Shown: in pieces, positions 43,625-51,976 of the stretch
Layout: every line of letters starts with the position of its first letter
How positions within the stretch are numbered: the first letter of the stretch is position 1
NCBI GenBank assembly: GCA_949948985.1
Contig: CATLIG010000001.1
Coordinates: forward strand, 184,770 to 248,769
Direction: 5' to 3'
Source: an uncultured Clostridia bacterium
GTDB taxonomy: Bacteria; Bacillota; Clostridia; Lachnospirales; CAG-274
DNA length: 64,000 bases
The notes under the pieces: model-generated
Told to the model about the DNA's origin: nothing
What the model saw: the letters and a program-made list of their open reading frames with translations, nothing else
The model's database searches: none
Made by a program: the position numbers and the translations under genes

Positions 43625-45313
43625 TTACTCTGCGGAAGAATTATTGTTTTCCGGAGGAGCGGAATTTATTGGTTCTTCAGGAGTCTGAGGATTAGCGTTT
43701 ACATCAGGTGTTGGAGTATTGTTAGGCGTCTGCTCATCAGGAGCCACAATGTCATCGGGAGATATTTCAGATGTATTGTCAGGTTGATTTTGAACCGCCT
43801 GCGTATTGGTTTCAGTCTTAACCTCTGTTTCAGGTTTGTTTTCAGGTACAGTATTTGAGGAAGCTTTATTATTGCTTATACTGCTGTTATTGTTATTATT
43901 TGATTTTGGCTTGTTGTTTTGGTTATCATTATCATTTGTATCACGGTTACCGCTGTTGTTATTTTTATTGCTGTCACTGTTTTTTACGCTGTTAACAGCA
44001 GAAGTAACAGGTTCTGTTTCAGGCTCTCTTGTTGTTATCACGGGAGTATGCTCTTTTTGTGAAGAAGACTTGCTCTCAGTGGTTTCCTCTTTTATAAAGT
44101 CACTTTGTTTGTCATTTAACACCTCATTAGTAAGTCTGTATATAGCTGCCTGATTAGACCCGACAAAAAGTACAAGCGAACTTTCGTCAATTAATAAAAT
44201 TTTCTTAGTATCCTGTTTAGTGTTGTACTCCCACAAAAAATTTCCTGAAAGGTCATAACAATGAAAATATCTATCCATTCCGATAAGTATATTTCTATTT
44301 TTCGGATATATTCCCGTTACCTTTCTTTTTGTCTGAATTCTAAAAAGCTCACCTCCGTTTTTGTTGTATCCTATGACTGTTCCGTTTTCAAGAGCGTCTG
44401 TTTCAGAATTAATAAGCTTGTCACCAAAAGAAATGTATATGTTTGAATTTTGGTCAAAAGCTATTTGCTTAATTTGATTTTTAAATTGTATTTTACTTTT
44501 TTCTTTGTATTTTTCAGTTTCATTTGGTTTTAACTCAACAAATGTAATAGATTTATCGGATACTGCCGCCAAAGAGGAATTATCAAGAAATCTAATAGCG
44601 CCGAAAGCGGCATTTTCCTCTGTAAAAGAAGCGAAAACAGGATTTTCTGTTTCACTGGATTTATACGCATTGGAGTTAATTTCATAAAAAGAAACTCTTG
44701 AACTTATAGATATTTCAGTAATGTTTAAAAAACCTATAGCCAGAATTGAGCCATCGTCTGAAATAGCGGAAGTAACAGGGATTCCCTGAGAAATCTGAAA
44801 ATGCCCTGAAAAAATAATATCACCGTTACTGTTATGAACCTCAAGCTGATATTCATTTTCGGAAGAAGATATAATGCTTGAATATCCTGTACTGTTGACA
44901 GAAAAACCGATTACGGGATTATTTGTCTGTACAGAATACTTTTTGCCATCCTCGTCATATATAATAACAACCCTGCCCTTTTGCTCACATACGCCTGCAA
45001 TTCCGCCTTTTTGAACCATATATGGAAGAGACATATTGTAAGTTTCGCTCCATAAAGTATCGCCTTCAGAATTTAAGAGCTGTATTCCGTCTTTTGTATA
45101 ATAATATATTTTATTCTCCCATACGGCAAAATCCGCTTTGCTTCCGGCGTCAAAAGGAAATTCCTTTATAGGTTTCTCACTTGCGGTATACTTTCCGTCA
45201 ATTACAGTTTTGCTGTATTCCACCGCTATTAAAGCCGAAAGAAAAGCTATAAGTACAAGTACAAGAAAAAAAATCTTTTTATTTGTCTTTTTTGAGCTTG
45301 AGCCTTGAGCCAT
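43625..45313 (-). CDS. Membrane-anchored beta-propeller protein (DUF5711 type) with Asn-rich tail
   Basis: 562 residues. One N-terminal membrane helix (IFFLVLVLIAFLSALIAV, residues 14-31), then an extracellular repeat domain to about residue 420 with PQQ/WD-like blades (YYYTKDGIQLLNSEGDTLW, FHCYDLSGNFLWEYNTK). The last 130 residues are low-complexity, rich in N, S, T, P and E, as in cell-wall-spanning or linker regions. No catalytic motif. It precedes the cvpA-like and yigZ genes on the same strand. Confidence 0.7.
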   Translation of the reverse strand: MAQGSSSKKTNKKIFFLVLVLIAFLSALIAVEYSKTVIDGKYTASEKPIKEFPFDAGSKADFAVWENKIYYYTKDGIQLLNSEGDTLWSETYNMSLPYMVQKGGIAGVCEQKGRVVIIYDEDGKKYSVQTNNPVIGFSVNSTGYSSIISSSENEYQLEVHNSNGDIIFSGHFQISQGIPVTSAISDDGSILAIGFLNITEISISSRVSFYEINSNAYKSSETENPVFASFTEENAAFGAIRFLDNSSLAAVSDKSITFVELKPNETEKYKEKSKIQFKNQIKQIAFDQNSNIYISFGDKLINSETDALENGTVIGYNKNGGELFRIQTKRKVTGIYPKNRNILIGMDRYFHCYDLSGNFLWEYNTKQDTKKILLIDESSLVLFVGSNQAAIYRLTNEVLNDKQSDFIKEETTESKSSSQKEHTPVITTREPETEPVTSAVNSVKNSDSNKNNNSGNRDTNDNDNQNNKPKSNNNNNSSISNNKASSNTVPENKPETEVKTETNTQAVQNQPDNTSEISPDDIVAPDEQTPNNTPTPDVNANPQTPEEPINSAPPENNNSSAE

Positions 45314-45417
45314 AGCTTAACTCTCCTTGATTGATATAATTTCGTAGTTTTAAAAGAAGTCTATATAATAAATTAAATTTTATCTCCATAACAAAATAAT
45401 AAAAAATATTTTACAGG

Positions 45418-45480
45418 GTACCGTGGGAATACTTCCCACGGTACTTTTGGTACTTTTCACGTGAAAAGTACCAAAAGTAC
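45418..45480. repeat. Hairpin abutting a perfect 40-bp palindrome
   Basis: GTACCGTGGGAA-TAC-TTCCCACGGTAC (45418-45444) shares its last GTAC with a perfect 40-bp palindrome (45441-45480) centred on CAC|GTG, arms GTACTTTTGGTACTTTTCAC. The remaining space from 45314 to 45700 holds only AT-rich sequence and a GAGAACCGAT...AACCGATTCTC hairpin at about 45630-45655 (terminator of the tRNA operon on the minus strand). Confidence 0.7.
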
Positions 45481-45628
45481 CTTCTACGCCCCAAGATTAA
45501 AATTTTATAATCCCTTGTTGAATTTAAAAATTAGTTTCCGTGATAAAAACACTTTGTCATTACTTAATATTATAAATCTAACACAAAATACTTGCAACTA
45601 AAATTTGCTGTAATTTCACAAAAAAATA

Positions 45629-45656
45629 GAGAACCGATAAAAAACCGATTCTCTAC
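45629..45656 (-). terminator. tRNA operon terminator
   Basis: TAGAGAACCGAT-AAAA-ACCGATTCTCTA: near-perfect stem just past the tRNA-Leu 3' end. Confidence 0.65.
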
Positions 45657-45701
45657 TAAAATTACTAATAAGAAAGAATTAAAATAAAAATGTACAATAT
45701 A

Positions 45702-45786
45702 TGCCCGGAACCGGAATCGAACCGGTACGGGATCAACTCCCGCAGGATTTTAAGTCCTGTGCGTCTGCCAGTTCCGCCACCCGGGC
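45702..45786 (-). tRNA. tRNA-Leu (TAA)
   Basis: 85 bases with long variable arm; acceptor GCCCGGG, anticodon loop with TAA in CAGGACTTAAAATCCTG, T-loop GGTTCGATTCC, discriminator A. CCA not encoded. Confidence 0.96.
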
Positions 45787-45790
45787 AAAG

Positions 45791-45863
45791 TGGGAACAAT
45801 AGGGCTCGAACCTATGACCCTCTGCTTGTAAGGCAGATGCTCTCCCAGCTGAGCTATGCTCCC
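45791..45863 (-). tRNA. tRNA-Val (TAC)
   Basis: 73 bases; acceptor GGGAGCA, anticodon TAC in CTGCCTTACAAGCAG, T-loop GGTTCGAGCC, discriminator A. Confidence 0.96.
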
Positions 45864-45867
45864 ATAA

Positions 45868-45944
45868 TGGCGACTCAAAAGGGGCTCGAACCCTCGACCT
45901 CTGGCGTGACAGGCCAGCGCTCTAACCAACTGAGCTATTGAGCC
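45868..45944 (-). tRNA. tRNA-Asp (GTC), CCA encoded
   Basis: Acceptor GGCTCAA with TTGAGTC, anticodon GTC in CTGGCCTGTCACGCCAG, discriminator G and encoded CCA (45868-45870). First tRNA of the three-gene operon. Confidence 0.96.
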
Positions 45945-45993
45945 ATAAATAAAATTCATAAAAATTGTCAGTCAATCACCTGACGACTTTTAT

Positions 45994-46022
45994 ATTATAA
46001 AACAAAAAAATAATAATGTCAA
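45994..46022 (-). promoter_or_regulatory. Consensus promoter of the tRNA operon
   Basis: TTGACA, 17-base spacer, TATAAT on the minus strand, 50 bases before tRNA-Asp: a perfect sigma-A promoter. Confidence 0.85.
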
Positions 46023-46148
46023 TACTTTTTTTAAAAAATAAAAAAATATTTTTATCAGCAGACTTTTTAAAACTCTTACAAAATTACTGTAAAATTTCTG
46101 AATAAATCTGATAAATTATATATTTTTTATAAATATTTTAAATAAAAT

Positions 46149-46177
46149 TTGACAAAAGATTGTATATTATATATAAT
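46149..46177 (+). promoter_or_regulatory. Consensus promoter for the aquaporin-like gene
   Basis: TTGACA, 17-base spacer, TATAAT on the plus strand, 237 bases before the ATG. A diverged family-A-like element lies in the leader. Confidence 0.7.
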
Positions 46178-46212
46178 AATATTATAAAAAATAATAGAAT
46201 ATTGTTGTTTAT

Positions 46213-46373
46213 AATCAAACAATCTAAAAATAAACATATTCATCGGCTGAAAATTATTTTTACTGCGTTATGACATAGAAACGTATCTGCACTCTTCACC
46301 CTCTGCCTTGTAAAAGTAATTTCATCTTGGTTTCTTTTGCTTATTTTCAAGTTGTTTTACTGTAAAAGCGAAT
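46213..46373. repeat. Diverged long A-like element in aquaporin leader
   Basis: TATAATCAAACAATCT at the left and CAAGTTGTTTTACTGTA at the right; interior TTCATCGGCTGAAAATTATTTTTACTG-type blocks align with the long A core in reverse. Confidence 0.5.
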
Positions 46374-46413
46374 TTATGACAATATTTAAAAAGAAAGGAG
46401 GAATAATATAGCA

Positions 46414-47127
46414 ATGAAATATTTATCGGAATTTGCGGGAAGTCTTATTTTTCTTCTTGGTGGATATGCTTATATGTGTAATATTTCCCTAAGGAAAACT
46501 CTTGTATCAAGCTTGAATTATATTGAGCTTGTTTTCGCATGGAGTCTGGCTGTTGGATTTGGTCTATGCGTAGCTGTAATTATGGGAGGTCCTGCTCTTT
46601 TAAATCCGGGTGTTGTGTTCGGACAGCTTGTGCTTGGCACACTGGAAATAGGAAACGCGTTTATTTACCTTCTTATGGAGTTTTTAGCTGCGGGAGTAGC
46701 AATGATTATATGTATGATATTCTTTTGGGATTCATTTAAAGAGTCAAAGAAAGAGTCAAAGAGAGGTATCTTTTCAGCTTATCCTGTTTCTAAGAATATT
46801 CCGCTTAATTGTATTCAGGAAATTTTTGCAACGTTTGTATTTTTATTTTTGGTATTCGCCTGTATAAAAGGTACAACTGTAGACGGGCAGGCATTGCAGA
46901 TAGGAATAATTGGTTTTGCGTCTGTAGCTATTCTCGCTCTTACTCTTAACAGTACAGGATTTAGTATGAATCCAATGCGTTCATTCTTTTCAAGTATATG
47001 GTTTGCCATACTGCCTTTTCCAAATAAGGGAGGAGAAAAACCTGACTGGACATATCAATTTATAGTAAATGTTGTATCCTCGTCAATCGGAGGAATATTG
47101 GCGGTTGTAGCTACTTCTCTTTTTTAA
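46414..47127 (+). CDS. Aquaporin/MIP-family channel with altered NPA motifs
   Basis: 237 residues, about six membrane helices in two MIP half-repeats. The two selectivity loops read LLNPGVVFGQ (NPG, residues 64-66) and SMNPMRSFF (NPM, 186-188) instead of NPA. The Arg after the second motif, which lines the selectivity filter, is kept. The cytoplasmic linker carries KESKKESKRG. Substrate (water, glycerol or other) cannot be predicted. AAGGAGG precedes ATG 46414. Confidence 0.8.
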   Translation: MKYLSEFAGSLIFLLGGYAYMCNISLRKTLVSSLNYIELVFAWSLAVGFGLCVAVIMGGPALLNPGVVFGQLVLGTLEIGNAFIYLLMEFLAAGVAMIICMIFFWDSFKESKKESKRGIFSAYPVSKNIPLNCIQEIFATFVFLFLVFACIKGTTVDGQALQIGIIGFASVAILALTLNSTGFSMNPMRSFFSSIWFAILPFPNKGGEKPDWTYQFIVNVVSSSIGGILAVVATSLF

Positions 47128-47150
47128 TCACATACAGGAATAAAAAATTT

Positions 47151-47245
47151 TGTACATAATAACAGACCTGTTCTTAATCATCGTTATTACAATGTGGTTT
47201 AGAACAGGTCTGTTTATTATGTACAGAGGCTAAAACTCTAGCCTC
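47151..47245. terminator. Bidirectional terminator (family C repeat and hairpin)
   Basis: TGTACATAATAACAGACC... pairs with ...GGTCTGTTTATTATGTACA over some 26 bp, loop about 20 bases; then GAGGCTA-AAACTC-TAGCCTC. Between convergent aquaporin and aminopeptidase genes. Confidence 0.7.
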
Positions 47246-47255
47246 ATGTTCAATT

Positions 47256-48368
47256 TTACATCAGATTTTCAGGATTTAAGCACTCCAGTTCAGGTATCAC
47301 AAAAATACCGTCTTTTCTGATTAATTTATCGTCAAAGTATATTTCTCCGCCGCCGTAGTCTTTTGTTTGAATAAGCACCAAATCCCAGTGTACAGCGCTT
47401 CTGTTTCCATTGTCAGCGTCCTCATATGCGTTTCCCGGGGTAAAGTGAATACTTCCCCTTATTTTTTCATCAAAAAGGATATTTTTCATAGGTTTTGTTA
47501 TATAAGGGTTAACTCCTATAGCAAATTCACCCACATATCTGGCTCCCTCGTCAGTATCAAATACTTTAGTTGCTCTTTCAGTATCGTTTGCGGAAATATC
47601 AACAATTTTTCCGTTTTTAAAAGTCAATTTTACATTGTCATAACTTATTCCCTGATATTCCGTAGGAGTGTTATAAGCAATAACACCGTTTATACTGTCT
47701 TTAACCGGAGCCGTATAAACCTCTCCGTCAGGAATATTCATTTCACCGGCGCATTTAACAGCCGGAATATCTTTTATTGAGAATGTAATATCCGTTTCAC
47801 CGCCTGTAATGCGGACTTTGTCAGTTTTATTCATCAAATCAACAAGAGCGTCCATAGCATCACTCATTTTTTTATAATCAAGATTACATACCTTGTAATA
47901 AAAATTTTCAAAGGCCTCCAGACTCGTGCCCGCGGACTGCGCTAAACTATCGTTAGGGTATCTTAGCACAACCCACTTCTTGTTCAGGCGTATATCGTGA
48001 TGTACAGCTTTTTGATATACCTTTTCATACATATCCATTTTTTCCGCCGGAACATCTGACAGCTCCGCTGTATTTGAATTAGCGCCAATACCGATATAAG
48101 CGTCCATTTGTTCCATTTTCATAGCGTCGACCTTTGCCAAAAACTCGTATTGCTCTTTTGTAGCGCCCATAAGAAGCTCTCTTTCAATAGAGTTTGAGCG
48201 GATATCAACATACGGAATTCCTCCCGCCTTGTAAACTTCTTTTATAATAGCTTTTACAAGAGGCATATCAGTAAGTCCGTTTGATGATATAAGAACCTTT
48301 TCGCCTTTTTCAACACGGCAGGAATAATTCACAAGATTTTTCGCAAGCTGTTCGTTTCTTGGATCCAA
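47256..48368 (-). CDS. M29-family aminopeptidase
   Basis: 370 residues, cytosolic metallo-aminopeptidase of the AmpS/PepS/aminopeptidase T group. Seen: GEKVLISSNGLTDMPLVKAI, GGETDITFSI, GEMNIPDGEVYTAPVKDS (metal ligand Glu), GNAYEDADNGNRSAVHWDLV (His, Asp ligands). Full length. Its AAGGTG precedes ATG 48368. Confidence 0.92.
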   Translation of the reverse strand: MDPRNEQLAKNLVNYSCRVEKGEKVLISSNGLTDMPLVKAIIKEVYKAGGIPYVDIRSNSIERELLMGATKEQYEFLAKVDAMKMEQMDAYIGIGANSNTAELSDVPAEKMDMYEKVYQKAVHHDIRLNKKWVVLRYPNDSLAQSAGTSLEAFENFYYKVCNLDYKKMSDAMDALVDLMNKTDKVRITGGETDITFSIKDIPAVKCAGEMNIPDGEVYTAPVKDSINGVIAYNTPTEYQGISYDNVKLTFKNGKIVDISANDTERATKVFDTDEGARYVGEFAIGVNPYITKPMKNILFDEKIRGSIHFTPGNAYEDADNGNRSAVHWDLVLIQTKDYGGGEIYFDDKLIRKDGIFVIPELECLNPENLM

Positions 48369-48501
48369 TTAAATCACCTTTTTTCATAATATTATCGTGT
48401 TTCTGTTTTATGATTAGCTGTTTTAACAAAAATATTCCCGAATATATGGAATATTATACTTAATTTATAGATAAATAATTATTTTTTGCGCGGTAATCTC
48501 A

Positions 48502-48533
48502 GAGCCTGCCCTAAAATATTTTCAGGCAGGCTC
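48502..48533 (-). terminator. Terminator-like hairpin after cheV
   Basis: GAGCCTGCC...GGCAGGCTC perfect 9-bp stem with a 14-base loop just past the cheV stop. Confidence 0.55.
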
Positions 48534-48540
48534 CAAATAT

Positions 48541-49455
48541 TTACAATATATGTTTATCAATAAGACCTACAAGATTAGCTATTTCAGGTTTTGTAATTTG
48601 AGCCGTAGCACCTAAAGACGCACCCTTTCGTCTCATTTCCTCATTAATAAGGGATGAGAATATTATAACAGGCAATATTTTAAGCGCCTCATCATCTCTT
48701 ATAAGTTTAAGAAGTCTGTGACCGTCCATTTTAGGCATTTCAATATCTGTAACTATACAGCGTACATAATCTGTAATATTTCCGCCCTCGCTTTTAAACT
48801 TGCGGAGTTTATTCCACGCTTCTTCACCGTTTGAACAGCCAATAATATTTACATATCCTGATTTTTCAAGAGATTCAATAATCATTTTTTCAAGAAGAGG
48901 AGAGTCTTCGGCAATAAGAATAGGTTTGTTCGAAGTCGGTCTTTCACCCAAAGAATATATTTCCTGAATCTGAATACCAGTATCAGGGGATATATCAGCT
49001 AAAATTTTCTCAAAATCAAGAATTGTTATAAGCCTGTTGTCATATCTTGCAATACCGGTAGCAAGACCTTCCTCACCGCCGTAAATAGTACTGTCAGGCT
49101 TTTCAATGCTTGACCATGATATACGATGTATGCCCTCAACCGCGTGAACATGAAACGCTGTATTGGTCTTATTGAAAGTAGTAATTATAAAAATACTTCT
49201 TTCCTCATTTTCAACAGGAGTAAGACCCATATATGCCGGGAGGTTTATAACCGTCATAATGTTGTCGCGAGGTTTAAAAATACCCTCTACAAAAGGATTT
49301 GAGTTTGGCATAGGAGTAATCTGAGCATACTGCATTATCTCTACAACTTTAGCGACATTTATTCCAAAGTGGCGGTCGCCTATTGTAAATTCCATAACCT
49401 CAAGTTCATTCGTTCCGCTTTCCAAAAGAATTTCATTTTTTTTCATTTCAGCCAT
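48541..49455 (-). CDS. cheV: CheV chemotaxis coupling protein
   Basis: 304 residues: N-terminal CheW domain (VMEFTIGDRHFGINVAKVVE, then NLPAYMGL) and C-terminal receiver domain with phospho-acceptor Asp in CIVTDIEMPKMDGH and the Thr/Ser and Lys (FSS, ITKPE). Couples receptors to CheA and adapts signalling. ATG 49455 follows AGGAGG; the longer frame to 49521 has no such site. Implies a chemotactic, probably motile organism. Monocistronic here. Confidence 0.94.
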   Translation of the reverse strand: MAEMKKNEILLESGTNELEVMEFTIGDRHFGINVAKVVEIMQYAQITPMPNSNPFVEGIFKPRDNIMTVINLPAYMGLTPVENEERSIFIITTFNKTNTAFHVHAVEGIHRISWSSIEKPDSTIYGGEEGLATGIARYDNRLITILDFEKILADISPDTGIQIQEIYSLGERPTSNKPILIAEDSPLLEKMIIESLEKSGYVNIIGCSNGEEAWNKLRKFKSEGGNITDYVRCIVTDIEMPKMDGHRLLKLIRDDEALKILPVIIFSSLINEEMRRKGASLGATAQITKPEIANLVGLIDKHIL

Positions 49456-49708
49456 TTTATTTCCTCCTAACAAATCAATATTTATGAAAGCCATACAGTT
49501 CCGGTTTTGGCTGGCAGTCACCTTTTAAATCAAACCGTAACCATTTATAACCGGATATAATTAAAGCCGATATATAAAGCTATATCATCAGATAATTATA
49601 TTATATCATTTTGGCTAAGCTTTGAAAAGGAAAATTTTTTATTTTTAATACTTTATAAAAAATTTTTTTCCTTGTGTTCATACCATAATTTCTGTAATAA
49701 TTTTTTTA

Positions 49709-49917
49709 GCTGCCGAACTTACTTAATTTTATAGTCAATCAACTTAAAAATTGAACAAGTTCAGCGGATAAAAATCCTTTTGCTCATTTTCAAGTTGATT
49801 GACTATAACTGTATATTATAGCAATTCACAAAATTTTTAGTGCGAAACAATAAAAATTTTGTTTAATATATTGGGTTTTATTAAAGATTTACTGTTCATT
49901 CTTTTATTTTTTCGCTG
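49709..49917. repeat. Repeat cluster: family A element (49730-49807) and family F element
   Basis: 49730-49807 is a short family A with both ends perfect; just before it GCCGAACTTACTTAATTTT is a leftover of another A right end. Next, CAAAATTTTTA...TAAAAATTTTG (49828-49860) and GCGAAACAATAAAA...TTTTATTTTTTCGCTGTA (to 49917) form a family F pair. No gene between cheV and the ABC-F gene. Confidence 0.65.
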
Positions 49918-49929
49918 TAAATATGCCTA

Positions 49930-49958
49930 TTGAATGTTTATATTTATTATGTTAGAAT
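49930..49958 (+). promoter_or_regulatory. Promoter of the ABC-F gene
   Basis: TTGAAT, 17-base spacer, TAGAAT; start 40 bases downstream, so no room for a leader-peptide attenuator between promoter and gene. Confidence 0.55.
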
Positions 49959-49996
49959 AATCCTGTCATAAATTTGATATATCAGGAGGTGAAAGT

Positions 49997-51478
49997 ATGT
50001 CTTTAATAGATGTAAATAACTTAACTTTCAGCTATGATGGAAGCTATGAAAATATTTTTGAAAATACAAGTTTTCAAATTGACACAAATTGGAAACTTGG
50101 GTTTGTTGGCAGAAACGGCAGAGGAAAAACCACATTTTTAAATTTGCTTTTAGGCAAATATGAATTTAAAGGAAATATAAGCTCATCTGTAAAATTTGAG
50201 TATTTTCCCTATGAAATCAAAGATGATATAAAAAATACAATAGATATACTTTATAACATCAGTGGCGGATGTGATGATTGGGAATTTATAAAAGAAATAT
50301 CATTACTTGATGTTAATGAAGATGTTTTATATAGACCTTTTTTTACATTGTCAAACGGAGAAAAAAACAAAGTTCTGCTTGCGGCGTTATTTCTTATTTC
50401 CAACAGCTTTTTACTCATTGACGAACCTACAAATCATTTAGATGAAAACGCAAGATTAGTTATACGTGAATATTTAAGCAAGAAAAAGGGATTTATTTTA
50501 GTATCACACGACAGAGATTTATTGGATGCCTGCACAGACCACATTTTATCAATAAATAAAACAAATATAGAAATACAAAAAGGAAATTTTTCTTCTTGGT
50601 TTGAAAACAAAACAAGACAAGATACCTTTGAAATAAATGAAAATATGAAACTAAAAAAAGAAATATCAAAATTGTCCAAAGCCGCAAAAAGAAGTTCCTT
50701 ATGGTCTGATAAAACAGAAAAAAGCAAATACGGCTCAGTAAATTCGGGTTTAAAAATAGATAGAGGATATGTAGGTCATAAATCCGCGAAACTTATGAAA
50801 CGCTCAAAAAATATTGAATTGCGAAAAGAAAAAGCCGTCGCGGAAAAATCAAAACTTCTTCACAACATTGAGGATTATTCTCCATTATCTTTATCTCCCG
50901 CCATATCAAAAAAGGACAGGCTCGCAGAAGTAAAAAACTTATCGTTATTTTATGGTAATAACAAAATATGTGAAAACATCAGCTTTGAAATAAAAAACGG
51001 TGACAGAATTGCTTTGTGCGGGAAAAACGGAAGCGGTAAATCAAGTATTTTAAAACTTCTCCTTGGCGAAAAAATAAACTATACAGGAGAAATTTATATA
51101 AACAGAGATATTAAAATTTCATATGTTTCTCAAAGTACAGAAACATTAAACGGTAATTTATCAGAATTTTCTAAAAATAACTCTATAGATGAAAGCTTAT
51201 TTAAAACAATTTTGAGGAAACTTGATTTTTCAAGGGAGCAGTTTGATAAAAATATATCTGATTTCAGCAACGGACAAAAAAAGAAAGTTTTGCTGGCTAA
51301 AAGTCTTTGTGAAAGAGCTAATCTCTATATATGGGACGAACCTTTAAATTTTATTGATATATTTTCAAGAATACAAATTGAAAATGTTATTTTGGAATAC
51401 AAACCTACTCTTATATTTGTAGAACACGATATTTCTTTCAGGGAAAAAATTCAGACAAAAACCATAAATATTCATTAA
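49997..51478 (+). CDS. ABC-F ribosomal-protection-type ATPase (Lsa group)
   Basis: 493 residues, two ABC ATPase domains without membrane segments. First: Walker A GRNGRGKT (residues 36-43), signature FTLSNGEKNKVLLAA, Walker B LLIDEPTNHLD. Second: GKNGSGKS, signature SDFSNGQKKKVLLAKSL, LYIWDEPLNFID. The linker (ENMKLKKEISKLSKAAKRSS, KSAKLMKRSKNI) has the form seen in Lsa/VmlR-type proteins that displace lincosamides, pleuromutilins and streptogramin A. The whole pattern, including TNWKLGFVGRNGRGKTT, is Lsa-like. Actual resistance is unproven. AGGAGGTG precedes the ATG. Confidence 0.88.
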   Translation: MSLIDVNNLTFSYDGSYENIFENTSFQIDTNWKLGFVGRNGRGKTTFLNLLLGKYEFKGNISSSVKFEYFPYEIKDDIKNTIDILYNISGGCDDWEFIKEISLLDVNEDVLYRPFFTLSNGEKNKVLLAALFLISNSFLLIDEPTNHLDENARLVIREYLSKKKGFILVSHDRDLLDACTDHILSINKTNIEIQKGNFSSWFENKTRQDTFEINENMKLKKEISKLSKAAKRSSLWSDKTEKSKYGSVNSGLKIDRGYVGHKSAKLMKRSKNIELRKEKAVAEKSKLLHNIEDYSPLSLSPAISKKDRLAEVKNLSLFYGNNKICENISFEIKNGDRIALCGKNGSGKSSILKLLLGEKINYTGEIYINRDIKISYVSQSTETLNGNLSEFSKNNSIDESLFKTILRKLDFSREQFDKNISDFSNGQKKKVLLAKSLCERANLYIWDEPLNFIDIFSRIQIENVILEYKPTLIFVEHDISFREKIQTKTINIH

Positions 51479-51976
51479 AATGTTGTTTTTTGTATTTTTA
51501 CTCAAATTCCAGCATTAATGATAAGCCTTAAAACAGGTTCTTTTTTCACGGAAATTATTTTTAGAACTTTATAGTCAATCAACTTGAAAATGAGCAAAAG
51601 GCAACGAGATAAAAAACATTAAATTAAATATTTTTTAAGCTATATCTGCGCAAGTGTGAAGTTTAGAAAGAAGTCTATTGAATTATTTTCAGAAATATGA
51701 TAAAGTTAAATATGGGAAAATATTGCCTTGCCTATATATGGCTGAAAATAAAATGTATTGCCTTATTAATTTTATATATTGTTGCGTCAATTCTAAATAT
51801 AATCAGAAAAAAACATTTTTTATTTCTGAAATTACTGTAGAATATTAATTAATAGTGAAACAATAAAAAAATAAACAGCAAAGCTGGATATATCAAAGAA
51901 CTTTTTTATTGTTTCCCGCTAAAAACTTTACAATTTGCTGTAGATTTATAGTCAAACAATTCGGAGGTTTATATAT
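51479..51976. repeat. Repeat-rich gap upstream of asnB
   Basis: Holds a family A left end (51570-51585) with no right end, a family D right end (AAGAAGTCTA near 51668), and a family F element (AGTGAAACAATAAAAAAATA ... TTTTTTATTGTTTCCCGCT, about 51853-51922). CAATTTGCTGTAGATTTATA near 51937 is a family E end. No gene seen. Confidence 0.6.

Noticed and set aside
43806..44153. Open frame antisense to the Asn-rich tail of the DUF5711-type gene
   Set aside because: A hydrophobic shadow of the low-complexity codons; no start signal.
45690..45959. Open frames on both strands over the tRNA genes
   Set aside because: They are translations of three tRNA genes and typical spurious tRNA-derived peptides.
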